Positions 1-17,491 of a stretch of 64,000 nucleotides of DNA are shown here, piece after piece (position 1 is the stretch's first letter; the number at the start of each line of letters is the position of its first letter). The position numbers and the translations under genes were made by a program. The notes below the pieces were generated by a model. It did not search any database, was not told the DNA's origin, and saw only the letters and a program-made list of their open reading frames with translations. This DNA is from Cladocopium goreaui. Lineage: Eukaryota; Sar; Dinophyceae; Suessiales; Symbiodiniaceae. Location of the stretch: positions 417,501-481,500 of the forward strand of contig CAMXCT020001491.1 of assembly GCA_947184155.2 (NCBI GenBank), written 5' to 3'.

Positions 1-53
1 TATTGAAGTTATATAACCTTATCTCAACTTGTATTTTTAGAAGTCTCATCCAC

Positions 54-5227
<5,174 letters not shown>

Positions 5228-5781
5228 CTCAGTGGCGGATTTGAAACCAGAGTTTTCACCAGGTCATCCGTTCTACTCAAAAGGGCTCCACAAGTTCAGC
5301 ACGTGTTGTTTTCCCCTGACATCTGTGACTGGGAAGGAGAAGCCCAAAACTAATTAAGGCATGTCCAAAACAATTTTAAAACGAGATGTTCCACGGGCAT
5401 GTTCAAGGGCTCCTGGCTGACCAATCCTAAATCCCTGGAGGCAAAACCAAAGATCGCCTTCAACCGGGCGTACCTGGTCGGTGATTAACCGAAGAAATCT
5501 GAATCATTTAAGGAAAATCATCCCAAATACGGCCAAATACGGGTGAATAGTCAAAAATCCTGAACCATGTTGAAACTCACCAGATCAATGATTGCACTGT
5601 TATATACTTATATAGCTAGTGCCCTATTCATGTTTCCTTGTTTGAATGAGCCACTTCCCATACAAAGTGGAGCCCCCGTTTACGACTAGCTGGTGAGTTT
5701 ATATATAACCCCAATTTTGCTATGGTTTATGATAAGTAGTCGATACTAGTAGATCATAGTAGATATTAGTAGTATTACCAA

Positions 5782-5875
5782 ATGTCCATGTATGGAATAT
5801 TTACCAACATTTACCCTAAAAATCACCCAAATGTAGGTAAATATACCAGCACCATGGAGCATATGGGATTCATAG
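5782..5875. mobile_element. Inverted-repeat element with TTTACC core
   Basis: Contains ATTTACCAACATTTACCC then GGTAAATATACCAGCACCAT. A second copy, with its core expanded, is at 11030-11200. Confidence 0.5.
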
Positions 5876-5882
5876 GGGTTAT

Positions 5883-5987
5883 CTGGTTGGTGGTTTTTTT
5901 CACCATCTTGAAAAATATGAAAGTCAATTGGAAGGATTATCCCATATATTATGGAAAATCAAATTCATGTTCCAATCCAAAAACCAG
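5883..5987. mobile_element. CTGGTTGGTGG-family element, worn right end
   Basis: Starts CTGGTTGGTGGTTTTTTTCA and includes ATCTTGAAAAATATGAAAGT; the right end is degenerate (CCAAAAACCAG). Confidence 0.55.
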
Positions 5988-6468
5988 TTATAAAATGTGA
6001 TAAACCAACCAACATGTCACTGGGAGGCCCCCAGTTTAATCACCCCAGTTCTCATGGAACCATATGGAACGCCAAGAGGCCGATCCTTCAAGAAGCACCT
6101 GCCCCACTGTGGGCCTTGGTTCCCCATGGTTCCCCCGAAAAAATCGCTGAAGTCCCTGGGAATTTCAATGGGGTTTTCTTGTAAAATTTCCCTTAAACCA
6201 ATCCATTGATTCAACTCAAGTCATGGGAAATCAGCAAGCCTCTCAGCAATTTCCGGAAGAGTGACTGGGGAGGGGATTTCTTTAGCAAACATCCCACCCG
6301 GTGATCAAGGAAACAAGGGAAAAGACTGCGGAATTCCAAAAGAACACATTCAAAGTTCATATGATTCATGGTTTTAAAGATATTCAACCCGACGAATCTT
6401 CCATAAATCCTATAGTTGAATGGTGAACAAAAAAAAATGACCGAACGGATGAGTGACTGATCAGTAGT

Positions 6469-6574
6469 TACCCTCTGGTAAATTAACAGTTTGCTTTGGA
6501 AAATCACAATGTTTAATGGGTAAATCAACTATAAATGGCCATTTCCAATAGCTATGTTAAATTACCAGAGGGTG
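6469..6574. mobile_element. TACCCTCTGG-family MITE
   Basis: Full copy; left end TACCCTCTGGTAAATTAACA, right end TTACCAGAGGGTGA. This is the subtype with AGTTTGCT in the arm. Confidence 0.8.
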
Positions 6575-6965
6575 AACCCCTTCATAGTTGCAAATTATGC
6601 ATTATCGTTCTATTCCGAATCGTGACCTGCGCTTTCCGGAAGTATCGCACCAACAAGTCATGATTCATGACTCGTTTCGTTGTACGCAACATGATCTTTC
6701 TTTGGGAAGGACACTTAACACGTTTTATACGAAAGAAACCTCTGCTGCATTGCCTTGAACCTGTGGAACTTGGTTTTCCAGCGATATCGCGGTGCAAATG
6801 CCAAAACCAACACAGCCTGAATCCTCAAAGGGCGGCCCACTGGAGCAATTCGTGGAGGCCATCTAAAAAAAGGTGCTTCCCAAGGAAAAGCAACATGAAA
6901 AGCCCTTAGAATCTACACCTCAATGTTTCATCTCAGCCATAAATTCCCAACAAGGCTGCGACGGA

Positions 6966-7089
6966 TACCCTCTGGTAAACTGTCCCATAACTATGGAAAA
7001 TCACCATTTTTCAAGGGTACCATTTTTCATGGGTAAATCCACTATAAATGGCCATTTTCAATAGCTATGTTAGTCATTACCAGAGGGTA
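6966..7089. mobile_element. TACCCTCTGG-family MITE with internal duplication
   Basis: Full-length ends; the CACCATTTTTCA..GGGTA segment is repeated twice in the core. Confidence 0.8.
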
Positions 7090-7109
7090 AATCCCATTAG
7101 ATCACTATT

Positions 7110-7194
7110 AAACCACCATAAAATCACCATTTATAGTGGGTAAATCACCATTTTCCTATGGTTTTCCACGTTTGACATAACCAGAGGGGTATAC
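7110..7194. mobile_element. Degenerate TACCCTCTGG-family MITE abutting a splice donor
   Basis: One clear arm (CATAACCAGAGGGGTATAC) ends exactly at the 5' end of the intron that follows exon 7195-7289. The other arm is worn. Confidence 0.6.
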
Positions 7195-10100
7195 CCGTCT
7201 CCACCAAGCTGCATCGCGCGAAGGATCTGCATCCTTCACGTTGCTCACAGGCTTCCTGACACTTCTCCAACTCCGTGGTCAACACCATCCTGGTGAAATC
7301 CAACAGAAATCCAGGGAGAAATCCCATCATTTGAAGATACGAAAAAAACACCATTTTATATTATTTTTATATGGTTATCCTGGTGAATAACATAAGAAAT
7401 ACCATATTATAATATAAGAATAATCATTTGATGGTTATGGATGTACTTATACTTATATATATATATGTTTATATCATATTACTATATATCATATTTTTGG
7501 ATGGTTATGGTTATGGATACTTTGGCATTTGCAAATGAAATATAACTATTATATAGTATTATAATTATAACTGATTTAACTTTGAGCATGTGAAAACCAT
7601 CAGCAAATTGGAATCTTCCTACGAGTTCTGGATGGTAGTCCGATGGAATGGAATGTTTCGTCCTGGTTTCTACATCACCCATTCCATACATTTCCCTGCC
7701 CGGAAAACTCTGCAAAAACCGTTTTTCAATGGTGTTGTGCAAACGGCGGAATAAATTTTGGCAATGGCCATGCCAGTTTTTTTGCAATATGGAGTTATTT
7801 TCACGTGTTGTGAAACCGCTGTGTCTGAACATCTGATGCTATGCTGGGCGCATATGGATTTCCTGGTGGTGTTTTGTGTGTTTCAAAACGTCCACAAACG
7901 TCCAGAATCTCCCCACCGAAACCCAGCTGAACTCACCTGAAATGGCCCTGCAACAAGAATAGATGTACCAAACATGGCGGTTGAGCCGCCTGAAAGATAT
8001 ACCCTCTGGCAATTTAACATAACTATGGAAAATCACCATTTTTCATGGGAAAATTCACTATAAATGGTGATTTTCCATAGTTATGTTAAATTACCAGAGG
8101 GTATGTTAGATTATGTTAGAATCATTGATATTAATTTATAACAATCACCCAAAAATAGGAAAAACTACGGATGGTGGCCATCAAGCAAATTCTAAAACCA
8201 CCAACCATAGACACATTGACTGGTTAAATCCGCGTTCTATTCCGAGGCCCTGGCAGACAGGTTTTTTTTTGTCCAGTTTCCACTAAAACTTGCTTGTTTT
8301 CAGGGTCAAACTCAGGATGGTGCCCACTTATGAGTTGGTTTATAAACCCCATGAACTAGTTCGTTATATCTACCATAAACCATAGAATTCAGCCACAGCC
8401 ATATCTCAACTGAACGCTGAAGGGGGGCCCATCGCCAAGTAACCCTAGGCCCTGGCCCTCAACACTGGCCACACCATCCAAACTGGCGTAGCAAAGACCT
8501 GGAGCGCGAAGGATCGGGATTTGAACCGATCTGCTGATGTATACAGATCTTTTGCTGGGATGGTTTGCTACCTAATTACACATCTATTATACGTAGTATA
8601 CATACACACACATACATATATATATAATTAATTAACTAATTAATTATATATACATATATATATGTGTGTGTGTGTGCAGCATTATATACCTATATAGCTA
8701 CAAGACTTTGAGCTGTACTATATATATAGACACCAAATGAAACAAACACATATGAAGCTGTTCATTCCACCAAACATCGGGTTGGTGGTTCCGGCGGATC
8801 TGCGAACAAATCGTCAACTTGAAAATTGTCTGAACAAAGGATGCATAGCCATGAGTTGGTAGGACTACCTCTCTCCATAACCTCTGGAGTGATGGCTGTG
8901 GTTCAATGGTGATGGCATGTGTTCAATTTGATTTTTTTTTTAAGGCAAAACCAAGTGATGGACAACCCAAGCGGAAGGTAGACAGAACGCCTCCAGCTAT
9001 TGTGGTTGTTGCCACTGTTGTCGTTGTCGTCGTTGTTGTCGTTGTCGTCGTTGTTGTCGTTGTCGTCGTTGTGGTGGTACTTGTTGTTCCACAGGCAGTC
9101 TTGAAGTAGGTCTTGCAGTTGCCTAGGTACCATCTGGTTATTTAACATATATAGCCATGGAAACCCCCTTATAAACGGAGGTTTTAATGGGAAAATCATC
9201 TATAAATGGGCCATTTTCCATGGCTATGTTAAATAACCAGAGGGTAACACCGGTAACACCTTGTAGACCCAGAATGCATACGGCACCCGTGGACTGAACG
9301 AAATCTGTCTTTGCGCCCCAGTTTTGAGTTTTGACCCACACATGACCCACAACTGGTGAGTCGTAACAGCCTACAACACCAAGGGGAACACCATGGCTTG
9401 GCTCCCCAAATCTTGAGCCCACTATCCCTCGGCTGAGGCCTGGAAGGAAACAAAAACAAATGGCTTTGCCTATGACTAGGGCACCCTGAAATTTGATCAT
9501 TTGATTTGATGATGTTTGACTTGGCAATTTTATGTGGTATACACCACATTTTCAGACACACCCAAACAATCTTAAATAGTTGGTTATAGCATGATCATGC
9601 ATTATCATGCGTTACAGGTTGGTGGTTTCAACCCCTCTGAAAAATGATGGAGTTCGTCAGTTGGGATGATGAAATTCCCAACATATGGAAAGTCATAAAA
9701 TTCCATGGTTCCAAACCACCAAACAGATTATAATGCATGATCCAACTATAATAACTATATCTTCATGATAAAAATATCCCCCGAAATTCTCCCCATTTTT
9801 CGGGGGGACAGGTGCCCAAGGCGCCGTTCACGCGGACGGCCTCGTTGCCTGTGAGGCTCCGATCCTTCAGGAAGCATCGGTTCCATTGAGGGCCTCAGAA
9901 CGGGATGACTGCTCCAGTCGTCAGGTCGTCAGAACGGGGGATAAAACAATTCTACAATGTGAGGCCCCCCAGTTATAAGTTGGTTTAGATTCGCCCCAGT
10001 AACTAGTTCGTTATAAGTACCATAAACCATAGTTATTGGAGTTATAAACCAACTTAGCTATCTTGGGGGCCTCACATTGTATGAATCTTTATTAATGGGT

Positions 10101-13100
10101 ATATATATATATATATATGTGTGTGTGCGTGTGTGCACATATCATGTGTGTGTGATCTGTTATATATGATATTATGATTCTGATAGTTTATTAAGTGGTT
10201 TTATATCAACAAGGGTACGGCTGTGGAGTGTGGACATGAGTCAAAAGACTTGTGACTTGATTTGTTGATTCAAGGGACTCTACATGTGCTGCATTTTGTT
10301 TTTGCAACGCAAATACGGTAAGTCTTGTCTTACGCCTGGGACGTGGGAACCCTGCATATTCCGAGACGAGGTCAACGGCATCTTCGGTCCTTTCGTTGAG
10401 ATGCCACGAGGGTCACATGCCAACAAGCAAACATCACCAAACATCATCACCAAGTGCTGTTCTTTTTGTGGGGCCATTGTCACAAAAATCACCAGAAAAA
10501 AAGTTCACAAAGTTCACAGCTGTCTAAGTCATATTTTTCTGCTTCCATCCATGGTCGATCCAAGAATTTTACGACTGCCAAGTAGCAAAGCGCAAAGGAT
10601 TTGCAATTGGCCTTACCTCAGGAAGTCTTGGATCTATGATTGGCTGTGCCAACTTGCTATTCAGGTGCTTGGAAATCAGTGTGCCCTGATCATTCCTGAT
10701 TTACCATCTGGTTATTTGACATAGCCACGGAAAGTCACCATTTTTAATAGGTAAACCATCTATAAATGGGCCATGGCTTCCATGGCTATGTTAGTCATAA
10801 CCGGAGGGTAAATTGGTTCCAAGGGACTAGTTGAACCCATGGAATGATTACCTGAATATACCCATCATGGTAAATCCATCGTTTTCTGCATCCGATGATT
10901 TACCAGGTACTTATCATATCATCATATTCATGCCAAGTCATACCATATCATATCACATCATCAACATCATACCATACAACGTTATGGCATATCATTATAT
11001 CATATATCACATATCGCAGAGATATCACATCCCAAATGCTCCATGGTGCTGGACAATTTACCAACATTTACCAACATTTACCAACATTTACCAACATTTA
11101 CCAACATTTACCAACATTTACCATCATTTACCATCATTTACCCTAAAAATCACCAAGTTTTGTAGGTAAATATATCATACATGAAGCATATGGGTATCAC
11201 ATCATGTGTTCCCTGAACTCCCAATCCTTCATCACAACCTTAGGCCAACCGGTGCCTTACGAGATGATCCAGAATTGAAAATGGTCCCAAAATAGCGAGC
11301 AAACTTCCATCTCCAAAACATGTGATGCAGTTATATTAAAATTATCCACTTCTATCCCCATCATTCTTAGTAAATAATTACATATAATCAATTATATGGT
11401 AATTATATGTAATGATGGGGATAGAAGTGGTAACCATCAAATTGTCTCCATCACTCTTCAACTTCGACGTCGCGTCACCGCTGCAAGCTGTCCGACACTT
11501 CTCCAGCGATGCAGTGTACTCAACCCCGACGGAAGCGCCTTCGATGCTCGCGACGCCGTTCAGGGAGCCGTAGCAATCCTGGCGAAGCGCCGAAAACTGG
11601 GTCAAAAACTGGAGATTTCATCAGGAAATCTTGGAGTTTCAAGGAACAAAACATAGAGACATAGAGGTTCCAAGAAATTCCCGGAAACATGTGGCCTTGC
11701 CGACTAGGTGGATTCCAGGGTAAAATGGGGAGTTGACCTACATGGGAGGATTCATGAGGATTCAACAGGAATGTCAGTCTTACCATTGAAGAACTGGGAA
11801 GGACAAACTCCCATACCTTGCTGTTGAACATTTGAACAGGTGCTAAAAATGACTGGGCTGGGCTGCAGTTTTTCCACTGAAGTTCACTAAAAAAATCACA
11901 GGAAATGCGGGTGCGTTCGTAACTTTGGTAACTTTTAATAGTATTTCTATGGGATTTCCATTGGTATTTAAATCCCATCTGTTAATTTCTGAAATCCACT
12001 GGTTACTTTTTTTAAACTTAAATCCCATAGAAATCCCATGGAAATCCCATTAAACTCTGGTAAACTTAAGAAATTCTATGATTTCTATGGGAATTTAATG
12101 ATTTCATGGTAAACTTAAGGATTTCTATGGGATTTCTTCGGAAAGCCGGATTCTGTCCGGTCATCCCCGGAACATCGTTCTCGCCTCTCCAGTGGTCTGG
12201 CAGGTGCACAGCATATCGCTGGTTCCAGTGATGGCCTGCCACAAGAATCCCAAAGATTTATAATTATACTTAGATATTATCCTATCAATAGTTTAGTTAT
12301 AGATATAATGGGATATAATGGGATATAACGGGATATAATTATAGGTATATAACATATAATTACCATATAATATAATTACCATATAATATAATGGGTAATC
12401 CCATATATATAATCATATAGTTATAGTTATTTAATAGCTATGGATATCAATACCCTCTGGTAAACATACAAATTATATGGGATATAATTTTTTTATATGG
12501 GTATATAATTAAACTATGTGGGATATAATGGGATATATGTGGGTATATAATAGTTAGATATTAATGTTTGGGATATAATGGGATATAATTATAAATGTTG
12601 TAGATATAGTTAGATATCCCATTTTTCGATTGTTTAGTTATAGTTATAATGGGATAGAATGGGATAAAATTGGATATAATTATAGGTATATAACATTTAA
12701 TATATGGGTACATAATTATATACTATATTATACCTCATAATCCCATAATCAATACTTATAGTTATAAAACTGATAGTTATAGTTATTTATATAGATATAA
12801 AACTAATAGTTGTTTGATAGTTATGGATATCAATACCCCCTGGTAAACGTTTACATAACTATGGAAAATCAACATGCTATTAATGGGTAAATCAACTATT
12901 TTTATGGCCATTTCCAATAGCTATGTTAAATTACCAGAGGGTATAAATACTATACTATACATCATAATCCCATAATCCATAATATATCATATAAAATGCC
13001 ACAAACATCCTGTAAGAGATGGGATAACATGGGGGTTTCCGGAAATGGAGGTACCCCCATAGCTGGATGGTTTATTTCATGGAAAATCAATCTATAAATG

Positions 13101-16100
13101 GATGATTTGGAGGTACATCAGACATCAGGAAACCTCCACTTGGAAGTTTTTGGGGCAAGGGACGTGGATCAAATACAGGGTAAGGCATCGTGGCAATGTG
13201 AACATCATCGGCGAAAAAAACTAGTTCAATAGGTGAAGGATGACAAGGAGTGTGAAGAATCGTAGTCCTACTATCCATTCATACCAATTTTTCTGGAAAT
13301 TCCGAGGTGAATCAACTGTGGTAATGTTGTTTCCATGTTGAATTGCCAAAAGGGCAGAGGGATCGGGAGGGCCGACTGCTTGATTTTCCATTCCAGCCCA
13401 TATCAAACAACCCTTTCCCATCCTTTCCCCAAGAGTCAGTAACTTGAATCAAACAAATTGTGAAGAAAATCCAAAGAATCTCAATTGGCTCCTGGTCTGC
13501 CCTGTGCCTCATCACAGGCTTTCTCCTCTTCTACTTTGCATGACCTTGGGAGATATCGACATGTGCAACCTGGCGTAGTTATAGTAAGACTATGGCACTA
13601 TGGTTGAAGCAACGTGTAAAGCCAATGGAAAATGAATCACAACTACCCTTGATGGGAAATTTCCCCCCAACTTACCCTTTGGTAACTTCCCATAGAAATG
13701 GAAATCAGCATGTGTGATAAGGTAAAACATCCATAAATCTGGCTGAATCATAAATGTGTGTGGTCTAAATCCCACATAATACATAAATACCATAACAATC
13801 CCATAACTAACTGGTTAATTTCGGAGTGTATGGGATCATCATGACACCCCTTTGCAACCATCATTCCAGTGACGTCAGAGTGAAGTCATTATAATTCATC
13901 CAAATTATATTGAACATCATTAGGGGTTATATACATAGAGGCTTACATGGGATTATTATACCATGATATACACTCACATTGAACATCATGAGGGACTATA
14001 TGTCGAGGTTTATATGGGATTATACCATGATATACCATATATTGAACACCATTAGGGATTATACGTAGATTATTACACTATAAGATACCATGTGTAATAC
14101 TGTGAATGGAAGAATTCCTGCACCAGTTGATGGTTTATCCATTATTTATAGGGTTTCAATCATCCTTTTGGTGGCGCAGGATTTCGCAACCATCCACAGT
14201 ATTAGTCGTGTTTTCATATCATATGATATAATACCATATGTTGATATTTATCATATTTCATAAATACAATCACATGGTATTATGTCGAAATATATTTGCC
14301 ATATGTTGATACACTCATGCTTCTAAACAATGTCATAAACCATCCCCCAGTCGTCACCATAAATAAATGGGTGGTAATATCACCACCATAAATAAATGAG
14401 TATGTAGTACCCTCTAGTAACATAGCTATAGAAAATCACCATTTGGAATCTTGAAATAGGTAAATCCAATAATTATAACTGTAGTATTTTCAATAGCCAT
14501 GTCAAATTACCATATGTTCATTTCTTCCTTAAACCAATCCATTCAGTCCCTTTTCTCCTTCGCTAAAGCACAGCACTCGTCACCGCCCAGGCACTCGTCT
14601 TTCTCCTCTGCCGCCGCTACGCAGCGATGTCCGAAGCTTTCGCCTCGGGACCAAAACAACAAATGCTATGGGTATAGCATGGGTAAACTAACATAACTAT
14701 GGAACATCACCATTTTTCATGTGGGTAAAGCAGCGAACTAAATGGGCCATGGCTTCAATAGCAAACTGATAGTTTACCAGAGCATGGGCAAACCAGCCAT
14801 CATAATCCATCATAATCATAATCCATAATCCATCATAATTTGAATCATAATCCATCAAATTCCATCAAAATCCATCATAATCCATCATAATAGCATCTTT
14901 AGATTATGATGGACCAGTAATAAACCTATTATCCAGCTATCATAACAATGTTCCATCATAATCTATCATATTTCCATATTCTGGATATAGGCCATACTGG
15001 AAGGATAAACAAATGCTTCCCCTGTAGGACATTAAGAACAAGGATTTCAACATGTAAAAAAAACACATGTGAACAAATTGGTGAAATGAACCATCATTTC
15101 ATGGTGTTTATTTGACAGAAATTGAAGCCATTCCAAAATCCCCGTGTGTGGTGCCTACGGGGGGTTGTACCCAAATTTATCCCGGATAAGTTTCTTGGGG
15201 CCAAGCTGTTTTTTCGGAATAAATTTCCATTCCCAAAAAAGGGCACGACCTCCAGGCGTACAACTTTGGGACCATGGGGGCAAACATCTCTGGATAAAGT
15301 TCCAGTGGCCAAGGTCCTGTTTATCCCTTCGCAAGTCTCCAACAAACTCCGCTTCGAGAAACTCCACACTTTTCTTTGGTTGCAACCCCAGTGTCTCTGA
15401 ATATTTTTCCATGGGACAACCCCCCTGAACTTTGAAAATACCAAAGTTGGGGCTGAATAAATTTCCCAGAGGGATATTTTTTTCCGGCACAGGGTCAGGA
15501 AAAGAATCCGGCCAGGGCCAGGACGAACCCGGGTTTCCAAATGTGGAATAGTCATATTATGTTTGCCATTTAATTTCACCCTTTTCGAATAGCTGGAGTC
15601 ATCAGAGTTGGAAATTTCGGAGCATACGACTGGCGACTCCCAGCGAATCCCAGCGACTGCGACACTTTTTTGTTGGACCATCATCCTGGTCACCAGCACC
15701 AGTTGATACCCTCTGGTAATTTAACGTAGCTATTGAAAATGGCCATTTATAGTGGATTTTCCCATTGAAAATTGTGATTTTCCATAGCTATGTTAGTTTA
15801 CCAGAGGGTATCCCATACCCATCTCAATGGTCATTCCAGGAACCGATTCATTGGAGGTACCTACCATATATAAGGCCTATGTAAGGGGATATACACCCAA
15901 AATATGGCCAAACATATGGTACTAACGTACCTCAATTTTAGGAACCTGAAATGGCCAAACATCATCCTGGTCGATATCCCATACCCATCCTTCTAAATCA
16001 AACCATGATGACCAACGTCCCTTGCCATCCAAAGCCAATAAGCCGCGATGTTGCCAAGTCATCCAAGTCACAATAGCGATCACAGCGATTGAAATTTTTC

Positions 16101-17336
16101 GTCAACACCTTGCTACACAATCGGTGATGCCAAATCCCAGCCGCTTTCCGGTAAAGGGTACTTCCCAGAAATGGATGGTTTTTGTTAGGGAAAATCCATC
16201 CATAAATGGATGATGACTGGGGGTACCCCTATGACTTAAGAAACCCCCAATTCTTCAACTGAGCGAAAAACTGAGACTTCTCCCGGCACTTCACTGAAGT
16301 TCCAAAGCTGAAATCAAGTCATGGAACAAAAACACGTGGATCCTGGACCCATCGTCCCGTTTCTTTTTCGGGGGCCACTCATGCGTCGCAAGCCGTATAC
16401 CGAAAAATACCCCTGGGTGAGGATGATTTGTCCCAATAAACCAATTCTACTCTATAACCCCTTCACCCAAACAAAACTCTCATGTGTCAATGATATTCCG
16501 TATTCTAACTTTGGCGAAATCATGGCAAAAAATAATGGCAAAAATCATGGCAAAAAAAAACACGGTGACATCCCCAAAATAATCTTTGTCTGCTAGTATC
16601 ATTTTGCCCTAGTGTTGCCCTTTACCCTCTGCTAAACTAACATAACTATGGAAAATCACCATTTTTAATGGGTAAAACAGCTAGTTATATATAAATTGCC
16701 GTTTTCAATTGCTATGTTAGTTTACCATATGAATTGCCATTATCAATAGCTATGTTAGTTTACCAGCGGGTATTTGGGGGATGATTAGCACCAAGGCGCC
16801 AGTGCTTGACAGTTGCCGCAAGTCTTTCCGTCCACATCGGGCCAGGCATCGAAGTTCGCGCAGCTCAAGGTGTCTGAGTCTACGCGGACTCCTTTGGCGA
16901 TGTCGGCCCAAGTTTTTAAGTTGGTAAACATGTTAGATGGAAAATTAAGCTATATGTAAAATCCAATCCAAAAATATTGTGATGAAATGAAGTTGTTCTA
17001 CATATTTTTGGAGATTCCTATACAGAAGTGGGGTTCAATATATAGATAAATGGGTAAATTAAAACCCTGATTGTAGTTTCGGATCTTGTTGGATCTAGTC
17101 AATCTAGCCATTTTTAAGGGGCCTTTCCTTAAGCCCCAAGCAACCTCTCCCATCTCCAAAAACCGCCAGCAAGTTGCTCGAAGTGAACTGCCTTGCAGCG
17201 AGATTTTCCGAGAGAAACTTGGGGGAAGCCCAAAATCATTACCTGTCAAGTTAAGCATTGCCGTAGTAATCTGAATGAAATTCATCATCGATAATTAAGG
17301 CTTATACTCAGTGGTTTCTAACTAAATTCCACTATA

Positions 17337-17367
<31 letters not shown>

Positions 17368-17368
17368 C

Positions 17369-17406
<38 letters not shown>

Positions 17407-17407
17407 T

Positions 17408-17453
<46 letters not shown>

Positions 17454-17454
17454 G

Positions 17455-17491
<37 letters not shown>

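Noticed and set aside
8500-8575. tRNA-like 3' half on the minus strand (GGTTCAAATCCCGATCC)
   Set aside because: The T-arm is one base off and no matching 5' acceptor, D-arm or proper anticodon stem follows; at best a decayed tRNA or SINE remnant.
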